Below are positions 54,945 to 63,466 of a DNA stretch of 64,000 nucleotides, in pieces (the first letter of the stretch is position 1; each line of letters begins with the position of its first letter). The DNA is from Ferrimonas kyonanensis DSM 18153. Lineage in GTDB: Bacteria > Pseudomonadota > Gammaproteobacteria > Enterobacterales > Shewanellaceae. The stretch spans positions 310,001 through 374,000 of the forward strand of contig NZ_AUDJ01000002.1 of NCBI RefSeq assembly GCF_000425405.1, in the 5' to 3' direction. The notes beneath the pieces were generated by a model. It was given only the letters and a program-made list of their open reading frames with translations, did no database searches and was not told the DNA's origin. A program made the position numbers and the translations under genes.

Positions 54945-57791
54945 ATGAGTAAGTTATCCCTGCACGATTACGACATCGATCAGTTGCAACAGGTGCACCA
55001 GGATGTGACGGTTCTCCGATACCGACTGGATGAGCAACTGCCCGACTGGGCCGATTTGGGGCGGGCATTTCCCGCTGTGGAGGAGATTCAGTTCGGCAGT
55101 TATTTGGAGACGGTGCGACCCATCGATACCGAGTTGCTGCGCCATTTTCCCAATTTGAAGCGCTTGTACTGTCAGGACAACCCGTTGCAGCTGCAGGGGG
55201 TGGAGTCCTCAATGGTGACCAACCTACGGGTCATTCAAGGCGCCAGGGTGGAAGACCCGGCCCAGTTTAGCCTGTTGAGCCGCTGCCACGACTTACTGAA
55301 GCTGCACCTGGAGGTGCCCAGGGTGCCGGTGGTGTTTGAACTGCATGCCGACAGCCGCCTGAAACAGCTCCATCTGCGGGTCGAGAACAACGGCCGTTTG
55401 GCACTGAATCTGGCTGGTGCCGCTCAGTTGACGGAGTTGTGCATCGGCCCGTTGAACTACGGCGACGATGCTGACCCGTTGACGGTGGAGCAACTGCTGT
55501 TGCCGAATTCGGTAAAAAAGGTGTCGTTATCTCCCAGTGGCCCGCTGCAGTTTTGTCATTGTATCGACGCGGGACAGGCCAATTTGGACGAGCTTCGCGT
55601 TGAAGCGAGAGAGCTTAGGGTTGCCCCTGGTGGCCTCGCTCGTGCCGTTGCCATTGGCGATCTTCATGTCAATGTCGGTCAACAGGCCGAGCAAGTACCC
55701 GACGACCTGTTCTGTGGGGTGGGCAGTGTGGGGCAACTGATGTTTCTGCCCCAGGACGCCAACTTTCACCTGGCCCGGTTGCTGGCGCCCATTTCCGGAG
55801 TCCGTTCCCTGTACCTGTTTTCCAAGGGAAATGGCGAGATTGGCGAGCTGAATCTGCCGAACCTGACCCATCTCTATGCCACCCAGGCGTCGCTGTCTCA
55901 GCTGGGTGGCCTGCGTCACTCAACGGCGCTTGAACACCTTGATCTTCGTGATGTAGGCCCACTGGGTGACGGGGCATTGCTGGCCGCGCTTCCTCAGTTA
56001 ACCCGTCTGCAGTTAGAAGGCGTTGTGGGCGACGAATTGCCTCAGAGCCTGCGAGCCCACCAGGGCTTGACTCGGCTGGCGCTGCACAACAGCCCGTTGC
56101 AGCGTCTGGGCGATCTCAGTGGCATGAGCGCACTGACCCAGGTGGAGATCGAGCAGTACAGTTACCACGGCCCCTGCACGACCCTGCCTCAGGTGGATGA
56201 TCTGCTTACGCTGCCGGCATTGGCACAGCTGCGGCTGAGATTGACCCCTCAACCCGGCGATGACGCCGGCATCTTGATGCAGTTGCCTGAGCAGGTCGAA
56301 CTGACGTTTAGCATCTACGACCACGTGGCCCGCTCGGAGCAACTGAACAAGCAGCGCACCATCTTGTTGCAGGCGCCCCTGACTCAGGCTCAGAAACAGG
56401 CCTACTGGCAGGTGCTCTATCATGCGCCCAAGCCGCGAGATCTGCCGCAGATGGAAGGCCGGTTCCACCTGACATTTCTGGAAGCCAAATACAGTGCCTT
56501 TAAGAAGGCGGCCCATGCGTGGCTGCGGCACAATGCCCAGCAGGCGATTCTGCAGCGTCCTTTGAGCAAGGAGACGGTGCTGTTTGTGTGTGGAAAGAGT
56601 GGTATCAAGGTCAGTGAACTCAAGGCCAAGGCCACGGAGCTGGGGTTTACCATCAGCAAGAAACTGGATGACGGCGTCACCCATGTGCTGCTGGGGGCCA
56701 ATCCCAAGCAGACCCAGCTGCTGGATCCTGACCGGCATCTGATTATCGACGATACCGCACTGACTCAATGGTTCGAACAGTCGGCGCCGCAGTTTCTGCA
56801 GCAGCCACAGGCGGTCGACAGTGGCATGATCGACACCGTTATGACCATGCTCAACTCTCCCGATGAAGCCTCTCACCAGGTGGCGGTGGAGATGCTGGCC
56901 CAGGGCGGCGTTACCGAAGCGATGCAGATGCCACTGTTCCTGATTCTGAAGACCACCAGTGACAAGGCATTGCGCAAAGCCATTCAGCAACTGCTGGCGG
57001 GCAAGGGCGATGAGCTGTTCCAGTTGGCCGTTGGCGACCGAGTGTTCTTCGAGGCCGACTTGCGCGGCCTGGATTACGAGGGCCACCCCAAGGGCGAAGG
57101 CCCGATGTTCAAAAAAATAAAGGGGCTGACCAAGCGTTGGGGCCGAGAGTTGTGCATCGATTTTTCCAAGGCCTATTTCGACCGGTTTGGCGAGGGACTT
57201 ATCTGGTTGCTGACCCAGAAAGAGGAGTGCTGTCGCCGCCGTGCCATTACCCAGGAGTTTGTGGAGGGGCAAACCCTCAATTGGCACAAAGGCTGCGGTT
57301 TTGGCCTGGTGCTGGCAGGGGCCGACGAAGAGCGGCTTACCAACTGCCATGGTTCGCCAGAAATTTACATGCAGCACCAGTTCGAACTGGGTAAGCCCAA
57401 GACCCGGTTGCCTGAAGGCCTGCCTACCGAGACTCTGATCACCGAGCTGGATCTGCACAACTGTTATCTGGCGGCATTGCCGGCCAACTTTGAACGCTAT
57501 CTGCAAGTGAAAAAACTTAACTTACAGTTTAACCACTTGACGAAACTGCCGCCCAAGCTGGCCAGCCTCACTGAGCTCGAGGAGTTGGATCTCTCTTTCA
57601 ATCATTTTGAAGAGTTTCCTAAAGTGCTGTTTAAGATGAAAAACTTAAAGAGGCTGGATCTTCGCCGTGGGTCTGAGCCCTTGTATCGCTGGGGCTATGA
57701 CACCGATAACGGCTATGAGCCGTTGCGGGCCCCGCAGAGCTTCCGTGAAGCCTTGCCTGACTGCGAAATTCTGGAAGACGAATCATGCTGA
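54945..57791 (+). CDS. Leucine-rich repeat/BRCT protein B (tandem paralogue)
   Basis: A 948-residue protein with the same domain order as protein A: irregular LRRs (about 1-490), BRCT domain (about 540-612, VLFVCGKSGIKVSELKAKA, then LDDGVTHVLLG), helical region with HQVAVEMLAQGGVTEAM, and C-terminal LRRs (about 830-905, LEELDLSFNHFEEFPKVL). The N-terminal halves have diverged much more than the BRCT and helical parts, which suggests that they recognise different partners. The two genes arose by duplication. Its stop overlaps the start of the lipoprotein gene. The MoxR/VWA pair is divergent from this operon. Confidence 0.85.
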   Translation: MSKLSLHDYDIDQLQQVHQDVTVLRYRLDEQLPDWADLGRAFPAVEEIQFGSYLETVRPIDTELLRHFPNLKRLYCQDNPLQLQGVESSMVTNLRVIQGARVEDPAQFSLLSRCHDLLKLHLEVPRVPVVFELHADSRLKQLHLRVENNGRLALNLAGAAQLTELCIGPLNYGDDADPLTVEQLLLPNSVKKVSLSPSGPLQFCHCIDAGQANLDELRVEARELRVAPGGLARAVAIGDLHVNVGQQAEQVPDDLFCGVGSVGQLMFLPQDANFHLARLLAPISGVRSLYLFSKGNGEIGELNLPNLTHLYATQASLSQLGGLRHSTALEHLDLRDVGPLGDGALLAALPQLTRLQLEGVVGDELPQSLRAHQGLTRLALHNSPLQRLGDLSGMSALTQVEIEQYSYHGPCTTLPQVDDLLTLPALAQLRLRLTPQPGDDAGILMQLPEQVELTFSIYDHVARSEQLNKQRTILLQAPLTQAQKQAYWQVLYHAPKPRDLPQMEGRFHLTFLEAKYSAFKKAAHAWLRHNAQQAILQRPLSKETVLFVCGKSGIKVSELKAKATELGFTISKKLDDGVTHVLLGANPKQTQLLDPDRHLIIDDTALTQWFEQSAPQFLQQPQAVDSGMIDTVMTMLNSPDEASHQVAVEMLAQGGVTEAMQMPLFLILKTTSDKALRKAIQQLLAGKGDELFQLAVGDRVFFEADLRGLDYEGHPKGEGPMFKKIKGLTKRWGRELCIDFSKAYFDRFGEGLIWLLTQKEECCRRRAITQEFVEGQTLNWHKGCGFGLVLAGADEERLTNCHGSPEIYMQHQFELGKPKTRLPEGLPTETLITELDLHNCYLAALPANFERYLQVKKLNLQFNHLTKLPPKLASLTELEELDLSFNHFEEFPKVLFKMKNLKRLDLRRGSEPLYRWGYDTDNGYEPLRAPQSFREALPDCEILEDESC

Positions 57792-58633
57792 GACTCGGCA
57801 TCACGCTTACCGTGACTTTGATGGCCTTGGCTCTGGGGGGCTGCACCGTTTTTGGGCCTGGTCGCGATGAGCAGCAGATCCTGGTGCTGCTGGGCCAGCT
57901 CAATCTGTGTCAGTACGACCAGGCGGAACGTAAGCGGATGTATGATGCCGCCAGAATGGGCAACAAGACGCCATACCCCTTGTTGTATTGCGAAGGGGAA
58001 CGCAGTGCCCGTTTTGATGCCCGCTTTCTCGACAGTCGCAAACACACTGGCTTTGAGGTACTGGGCAGTCATTTTGAAGCGGATGGCTATGGCGCGGCCC
58101 TGATAAAGATTCGCACCCCGGCCTGGCGACGGGAGTGCGAAGCGCTGGGACAATGGGATTCGCAACAATGCGAGGCGATGGTGATGGGCATTAATGCCCC
58201 CCAGCTGAAGAAAGTCGATAAGTTTGAGCGGCTGCGGATCTGGCATCGTCAGGATCAATTGGCGCAAGTGGGCAAACCGGAAATGATGGTGGACTACTTC
58301 TTGATGCCGTTGAAGCGAGACAGCGGCGGACAACTGCGTCCTAATTGGGTTGAGAACGGTGGCGCTGCCCGGGCCAGCCTGGGCCTGGCCGAGCGTGTTG
58401 GAGAGGCCGTGGAGCCGCTACCGGTCCAGTATTACGACAAACAGTATGATTTGCTGGCGCAGGACGCATTACCTCAACACTACATGGGGGTGTTCTTCTA
58501 TGCCACGCCGCAGTTGTTGGATTACGTGGCACGTCCAGAGCCAGCCTACAGTTTTCCCCTGAGAAAAGGGGTATCCAGCCCGGGTTACCGGGTCAGCATC
58601 TATCGAGCCGTAAAAGGAAAGAGAGAGTTTTGA
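57785..58633 (+). CDS. Lipoprotein of unknown function, coupled to LRR-BRCT B
   Basis: A 282-residue lipoprotein with signal MLRLGITLTVTLMALALGGC (lipobox LGGC, Cys20). The mature chain has no recognisable domain but shows Cys pairs (LNLCQYD, LLYCEGE, RRECEALG, QQCEAM) that may form disulfides in the periplasm. The ATG lies inside the last codons of the upstream LRR-BRCT gene and the TGA overlaps the start of the next gene (TGATG), so all three are translationally coupled. Confidence 0.72.
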   Translation: MLRLGITLTVTLMALALGGCTVFGPGRDEQQILVLLGQLNLCQYDQAERKRMYDAARMGNKTPYPLLYCEGERSARFDARFLDSRKHTGFEVLGSHFEADGYGAALIKIRTPAWRRECEALGQWDSQQCEAMVMGINAPQLKKVDKFERLRIWHRQDQLAQVGKPEMMVDYFLMPLKRDSGGQLRPNWVENGGAARASLGLAERVGEAVEPLPVQYYDKQYDLLAQDALPQHYMGVFFYATPQLLDYVARPEPAYSFPLRKGVSSPGYRVSIYRAVKGKREF

Positions 58634-59445
58634 TGAAACCGACACTATTGTTGTCAGCGCTGTTACTTAGCGGCAGTGCGCTGGCCGGTAACGATTGCAC
58701 CGGTAACGATGTTTGGGTGTTTGAGAATGACACCAATAAGTTCGGTGGCGGCACCTTTGGCAACTGCGGCGCTTATCCGGCGGATGAGTCATTGCGGGTG
58801 GTCACCTATACCTCCTGGGCGGATGGAGAGATGGGGCAGCGCCACCTGATTTGGCGGGTGTTGTTGACTAAGGCCGACAAGCCAGACGTGGTCGCTTCGG
58901 CCACCCTGAACCTGTGGGAAGGGCCCAACATGGTGCTGCGGGAAGAGGTAGAGGAACCGTTGTTTTTCGTCGATAAAGCCAACTACCCCCTGAATGCCAG
59001 CACCAATGCCTTTGCCGTCCGTGCCGACCTTGGTCCCGACTCTTACTGTCGCGACGTCAGTCGCGATCAGTTTGTCACTCTGTTTGTTCGTGATGGCAGC
59101 CAGCTCAAGCCAGTGCTAAAGCACCTGCCTTTGAAGCAAAGCCTGGTGGTCGAGGGCAGCCCTTGCAGCCGCTATGACTACAGCAAAACCGCTCGGGGAG
59201 AAGGTCGCTTGACTCTGTTGGACACCGTAACCAACGGCTATCGCGATCTCAAATTCACCACTACTGCGGTCTATGAAAGTTACGATGAGCTGTCTCAGCA
59301 ACAGGTGGATGAAACCGACCCCGGCCAGTGGGAGGCTTCGTTTAAGCCCGAGACCCGCCAGTTTGACACCACCCTTAAGTTTGATGGTCACCGTTACCCG
59401 GTTGAGTGGCAGCAACTTCCTTCAAAAGAGTGGTGGCAGCAATGA
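58633..59445 (+). CDS. Exported protein, paralogue 1 of a tandem pair
   Basis: A 270-residue exported protein with signal peptide MKPTLLLSALLLSGSALAG. The mature part contains WADGEMGQRHLIWRVLL, FFVDKANYPLNASTNAFAVR and QFVTLFVRDGSQLKP, all with counterparts in the next gene. The family is not known to me. Paired cysteines suggest disulfides. The start overlaps the lipoprotein stop (TGATG). It belongs to the same operon as the LRR-BRCT genes, but whether it shares their function is unknown. Confidence 0.72.
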   Translation: MKPTLLLSALLLSGSALAGNDCTGNDVWVFENDTNKFGGGTFGNCGAYPADESLRVVTYTSWADGEMGQRHLIWRVLLTKADKPDVVASATLNLWEGPNMVLREEVEEPLFFVDKANYPLNASTNAFAVRADLGPDSYCRDVSRDQFVTLFVRDGSQLKPVLKHLPLKQSLVVEGSPCSRYDYSKTARGEGRLTLLDTVTNGYRDLKFTTTAVYESYDELSQQQVDETDPGQWEASFKPETRQFDTTLKFDGHRYPVEWQQLPSKEWWQQ

Positions 59446-59465
59446 CAATGATGAAAGGAGTCCGG

Positions 59466-60245
59466 ATGAACAAACCCTTGATAACCCTGGCCGCAGGCCT
59501 GACGCTGGCCTCTCCCTTGGTCATGGCGGCTCAAACCTGTACTCCGCAACAGTATGAGATGCTGGAGGAAGATAAGCAGTTGTTTGGGCCGTTGTCGTCG
59601 CCGGTGTGTAAGGCGTTGCCGAATCGTCCGGAGTTGACCCTGGCGTCCTACTTCGTCTGGACCGATGGCGGCCGGGTCGGGGAGCGCAGCTACCAGTGGC
59701 ACACGGTGATGATGGACAGTGACTCCAACACCGTGCTGGCCAGGCACCGGCAGGAGATTTCTGAAGACGCCTACACCAAAGTACGCCCCGACAGCATCTG
59801 GCTGGATACGGCCAACTATGCGTTGAACGATCAGGTGCGCGCCTTTGGTGTCCGGCTGAACATCGGCCGAAAGCCGGAGTGTGCCAAGGAGTATCGAGGT
59901 CAGTTTTTTAACCTGTTTGTCTATCAGAACCATATCCTGACGCCACTGCTGGAGAATCTGCCTATGGCGTATTCCCGAGTACACGATGGCAAGGATTGCG
60001 GGGACAAACAGCGCTGGGACAAAGAGGTGGGCAAGTCGCAACTGCAGATGCTGCCCAGCAAGCACTACGGGTTTGCCGACATCAAGGTAAAAACCAAGGG
60101 CAAAATGTACTATGAGCCCATCACCCGTCAGAGGGACAAATCCCGCAGCCACGGCTACATCCTGAAGTACGATGGCGAACGCTATCGCTTTGATCCGTCT
60201 TCTCTGCCCGGCCATCGCTGGAGGGATTCTAAGGCTTTCTATTAG
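59466..60245 (+). CDS. Exported protein, paralogue 2 of a tandem pair
   Basis: A 259-residue exported protein with signal peptide MNKPLITLAAGLTLASPLVMA. Segments VWTDGGRVGERSYQWHTVMM, IWLDTANYALNDQVRAFGVR and QFFNLFVYQNHILTP align with the preceding gene product, showing duplication. An AAAGGAGTCCGG ribosome site supports the start at 59466; an in-frame region upstream would only add residues before the signal peptide. Two hairpins follow, ending the operon. Confidence 0.72.
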   Translation: MNKPLITLAAGLTLASPLVMAAQTCTPQQYEMLEEDKQLFGPLSSPVCKALPNRPELTLASYFVWTDGGRVGERSYQWHTVMMDSDSNTVLARHRQEISEDAYTKVRPDSIWLDTANYALNDQVRAFGVRLNIGRKPECAKEYRGQFFNLFVYQNHILTPLLENLPMAYSRVHDGKDCGDKQRWDKEVGKSQLQMLPSKHYGFADIKVKTKGKMYYEPITRQRDKSRSHGYILKYDGERYRFDPSSLPGHRWRDSKAFY

Positions 60246-60256
60246 TGGTGGCGGGT

Positions 60257-60286
60257 ACCGAGGCTGCGCGCCAGGGCAGCCTCGGT
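60257..60286 (+). terminator. Terminator of the LRR-BRCT/exported-protein operon
   Basis: Perfect 11-bp stem ACCGAGGCTGC/GCAGCCTCGGT with an 8-base loop, 12 bases after the stop. The T-run is short. Confidence 0.6.
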
Positions 60287-60309
60287 TGTGACAATGATCT
60301 TCGGCGACG

Positions 60310-60330
60310 CCTGGCATCAATCATGCCAGG
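60310..60330. terminator. Second hairpin downstream of the operon
   Basis: Stem CCTGGCAT/ATGCCAGG with a 5-base loop and no T-run. It may act with the preceding hairpin. Confidence 0.35.
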
Positions 60331-60356
60331 TAATCATGAGTAGCAACGGGAAATAA

Positions 60357-60779
60357 ATGACATCCATCAGCAATCGACACAGACGTCAGCTTCAATGGGC
60401 TCATCTTTTTGCCATCCTGGTGTTTGTTGCAAGCTGGCTCTACTGGCCGCTGAGTGGGCTGTTGATTCCATTTGCGCTCTGGTGCCTGTTTGCCTGGCTC
60501 AGGAATCAATCTGAGCCGCTTAAAGCCGGCTACCTGAGTGTGCTCAAGACCCTGGGCGTGTACGTGAGTTTCAACCTGTTGGCGGTTGCGGCCTTGATGC
60601 TGGCGGCACAGCACAATCGGGGCGGTCTGTTTAGCGGCAGCGGTGCCAACGACTTTATGTTGTTGATTGTTTATGGCCTGTCGGGGCTGCTACTGGCATT
60701 AGTGGGCACGGTGTGGGCACTGGTGCGGTTGGTGAAGGGTTTTCAGCGCCTCAGAGAGCCACAGGAGCAGCAATCATGA
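60357..60779 (+). CDS. Small multi-helix membrane protein of unknown function
   Basis: A 140-residue protein with four hydrophobic segments (residues about 15-30, 31-48, 62-82 and 100-125) and basic ends. I do not recognise a family. The gene overlaps the next by ATGA, so the two products are likely made together. The ATG lies in AAATAAATGACA with no strong ribosome site (GGGAAATAA). Confidence 0.65.
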   Translation: MTSISNRHRRQLQWAHLFAILVFVASWLYWPLSGLLIPFALWCLFAWLRNQSEPLKAGYLSVLKTLGVYVSFNLLAVAALMLAAQHNRGGLFSGSGANDFMLLIVYGLSGLLLALVGTVWALVRLVKGFQRLREPQEQQS

Positions 60780-61288
60780 GGCGTTTTCGGCTGTCTCAGG
60801 TGTCCTATTTCATCTGGTTTATGTTCACGCTTTTCTCTTTCGCGGTGGGGTTAGCTGCCTACGTGGTGCACGAGTTTCACGCCTCGTTCAACTGGCCTAC
60901 CACCAGAGGAATGGTGGTGGATACCTGGATAGAGGAGATTCATACTCAAGGCAGCAGTGCCGATCCGCACTACGAAGTGGGCATCGAGTTTGTGTATGCC
61001 ATTGGCGAGGAGTTTCACCATAAGCGTAATAAGACCGACATCAATGGGGCGATACCCGGCTATTCCCGTGAGGAAGCGCAGTCTCTGGTGGCCGAGTATC
61101 CCAGGGGCAAGGTGATCGAGGTGCATTATAAGCCTGGCGCACACGATACCGCGGTCATTACCCCGACCATGCACCCGTTTATGATTGTTGGCCTGGTGAT
61201 TTTCAGTCTGGTGCTGGCGCCGATTCTGTACGTGATGTATCGGCAGATGACCGGAGATCCCGACAGCTATCTGGTCAGGTACGTGTAA
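60776..61288 (+). CDS. DUF3592-type membrane protein
   Basis: A 170-residue protein with two transmembrane segments (residues about 10-32 and 136-158) flanking a soluble beta domain. The segment TRGMVVDTWIEE and the later VEYPRGKVIEVHYKPGAHD-like stretch (AEYPRGKVIEVHYKPG) match the DUF3592 family of unknown function. GGAG upstream supports the start, which overlaps the previous stop. Confidence 0.78.
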   Translation: MRRFRLSQVSYFIWFMFTLFSFAVGLAAYVVHEFHASFNWPTTRGMVVDTWIEEIHTQGSSADPHYEVGIEFVYAIGEEFHHKRNKTDINGAIPGYSREEAQSLVAEYPRGKVIEVHYKPGAHDTAVITPTMHPFMIVGLVIFSLVLAPILYVMYRQMTGDPDSYLVRYV

Positions 61289-61433
61289 CCGAAATTGTGA
61301 CGTCGTTCACGTAAAGGACTCGCCAGGGCGTGTAGTGTTAATTTTTCATAAAATCAGTTAGATATGTGAAATAGGGTGCTACCAGGTTGCCTTGTCGACC
61401 CAGCACGCCGGTGACTGCTCAAAAGGGAAGAGA

Positions 61434-61808
61434 ATGCTGCAGATTGTATGGGATCTTATTCAACAGGGGCAGATTGCTCGAAATCAAGCCGATGCACAAT
61501 CGGCCTCAGGCCTGGCGGTTTCCAGCAGCACTTCGGTGACTGAATTAAGAAATCAGTTGGATACCTTAGTCCTGGCGAATCAGGCGATGTGGGAGATCCT
61601 GTCTGAACGCCTGAATGTGTCGGATGCCGAACTGGTTACCCGAATGAACGAGATTGATCTTCGAGACGGCAAACTGGATGGCAAGTTATCCAACTCCAGA
61701 TTAACGGCCATGGCCTGTCCGGAATGCGGAAAAACCATCGGTAAAAGAAGAGCTAATTGTTATTGGTGCGGCGCCCGGGTAGAAGGCGTCAGTCCTTTTA
61801 AGAAATAG
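61434..61808 (+). CDS. Small zinc-ribbon protein
   Basis: A 124-residue protein. The N-terminal two thirds are helical (LRNQLDTLVLANQAMWEILS); the C-terminus holds a zinc ribbon, CPEC and CYWC separated by ten residues. Such domains bind nucleic acid or protein. AAAAGGGAAGAG precedes the ATG at 61434; a TTG at 61392 is possible but unsupported. Function unknown. Confidence 0.7.
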   Translation: MLQIVWDLIQQGQIARNQADAQSASGLAVSSSTSVTELRNQLDTLVLANQAMWEILSERLNVSDAELVTRMNEIDLRDGKLDGKLSNSRLTAMACPECGKTIGKRRANCYWCGARVEGVSPFKK

Positions 61809-61914
61809 GAACTCAAACCATGCCTTGTACCGAGGCGGATTAAGCAAAAATTACAATGATCCTGTGAAAGCAGTTTTGCAGGGAGTGTTTTTACTCATAA
61901 ATTAGGGAAGTATT

Positions 61915-62265
61915 ATGAGGCGATTGCTGGTGTTTTTATTGATTGGCATCCTGTCGGGTTGCACCTCGAACCGTCAGATAGATGCCAGTGGACATGATTT
62001 TTCTGCGATCATAGAGAATGTCAAAGTGGGTGATGAGATCAGTATTACCACACTAGACGGTAACGAATTTAAGTGGGTAGTCGACAACATCGATGATCAC
62101 AGCGTCGCCGCAGGGGATGAAGTGATTCAGTTTGATGAGATTAAAGAGATCAAAAAACGAGAAACGTCGGTATTTAAAACGACCGCCCTGGTGGCCGGCA
62201 CCACGTTTGCCGCAATTATTACCTACTCTGCAATTGCCATGCTTGCAATGCTTGGCGCGTTTTAA
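61915..62265 (+). CDS. Small lipoprotein of unknown function
   Basis: A 116-residue lipoprotein with signal MRRLLVFLLIGILSGC (lipobox LSGC, Cys16). The short mature domain (VKVGDEISITTLDGNEFKWV) is a small beta fold, followed by a C-terminal hydrophobic segment (TTALVAGTTFAAIITYSAIA). The start has TAGGGAAG upstream. Confidence 0.75.
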   Translation: MRRLLVFLLIGILSGCTSNRQIDASGHDFSAIIENVKVGDEISITTLDGNEFKWVVDNIDDHSVAAGDEVIQFDEIKEIKKRETSVFKTTALVAGTTFAAIITYSAIAMLAMLGAF

Positions 62266-62547
62266 AGTAGGAGATATCAGTTTCAAGCTGTAGCACTCCC
62301 GAGCCGGTTCTTTTGGCACATTGTGTTGTTGTTAACTTCTCTCGAGGCAACGTAAGGACAGTATTGGTGACTGAGACTTACAAACTAGGATGCTATGGCA
62401 TCAGGATAGGGTCTTTACGACCCTTTATCTTCGGCTGTGAATTTGAGGTTCCCAAGCGATAAGGTCGATTTCGCGACATCAGCGACTGAATAAGCAAAGG
62501 GGGGCTGATTTTTTTCAAATGACCCAGGTTTCAGGCTCGACCTTCAA

Positions 62548-63144
62548 ATGTTTACTCTAGTTAAACAGCTCATCAAGCTAGCCTTTTACGTGGTGTTCAC
62601 CCCCTTTGTGCTGTTAGGGACCTTGGTTACCGCGCCCATCTGGTATCCGAAAAACAAGCGCAAACGCCGTGACCGGCGTCTGCTACTGTTGTCACTGCTG
62701 ACGCGGGGGCGGGCGGCGTTGTGCCACAGTACCGCTGAAGGCAACAGGGAGACGGGGGCATTAAAGCGGCTGGCAAACTTGTCCGAAGCACAGTTCGAGG
62801 TCTTTCTGCTGCAGACTCTGGAATCCATGCAGGGCGAGGATGGCTGGTTTTACCTTCGAATCGACTGGGCGGCAACCGATGAAGTCGAGCCTCAAACCGA
62901 TGCTCTGGCTAAGCAACTGGGCCTTGAAGGCCGGTTTGTGCCAAAGACGTTGTCCGACGATCCTGCCTCCATCGAAACTGCCTTGGCAGAGTTTGGAGGT
63001 TGGTTGGGTCAGAGAGGGTATCGATTGGTACTTTGGGAGCAAGGCGGCGATGAATACATCGGTTTTGCCTGCCAGCAGCAACAACTGGATGATCTGCTGT
63101 CTTGTGGGGATGCCCTTTGTTTGAGCTTTCAGAGTTGCCAATAG
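62548..63144 (+). CDS. Unknown protein with an N-terminal membrane helix
   Basis: A 198-residue protein with one N-terminal helix (residues about 8-32), a strongly basic stretch (KNKRKRRDRR) that should stay in the cytoplasm, and a soluble acidic domain (residues about 75-198). I do not recognise a family. It is preceded by 280 bases without a gene. No ribosome site is clear; GACCTTCAA lies just before the ATG. Confidence 0.6.
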   Translation: MFTLVKQLIKLAFYVVFTPFVLLGTLVTAPIWYPKNKRKRRDRRLLLLSLLTRGRAALCHSTAEGNRETGALKRLANLSEAQFEVFLLQTLESMQGEDGWFYLRIDWAATDEVEPQTDALAKQLGLEGRFVPKTLSDDPASIETALAEFGGWLGQRGYRLVLWEQGGDEYIGFACQQQQLDDLLSCGDALCLSFQSCQ

Positions 63145-63466
63145 GGCATTACTTGATTTGAGTTGTATTTCCCACAGCGCAGCGAAAGACAGTGCCAAAC
63201 CCCAGACGGTCTGCCTAACCAAGTTGTCTACCGTTAGAACCATGTGGCAGGTTTTTAAAGAGTTGCAGAGTTGTTTTGTTCAGTAACTGTGTCAGTTTGG
63301 TACGGCTCGACTTTACCTATCCTTACCTGGCCTTGACCCCGTTTTCCCCCTGAGACCATTACACTGCCGACACGGTATCGGTGTTCTGTCGCCGGTGTCG
63401 ACATTTTGTTGCACCTCTGTGTGCTAGCTTAATCCTATAACCGATTCACTTACCGGAACAAACTCC
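63145..63466. other. Intergenic region upstream of the RND adaptor gene
   Basis: About 320 bases. CGACAC/GTGTCG arms flank 63370-63400 and could be an operator, but they are irregular. No gene or strong promoter is evident. Confidence 0.35.

Noticed and set aside
53421-57506. Leftward open frames of about 406 and 497 codons opposite the LRR-BRCT genes
   Set aside because: They are mirror images of each other because the plus-strand genes are paralogues; composition is typical of antisense frames in GC-rich DNA.
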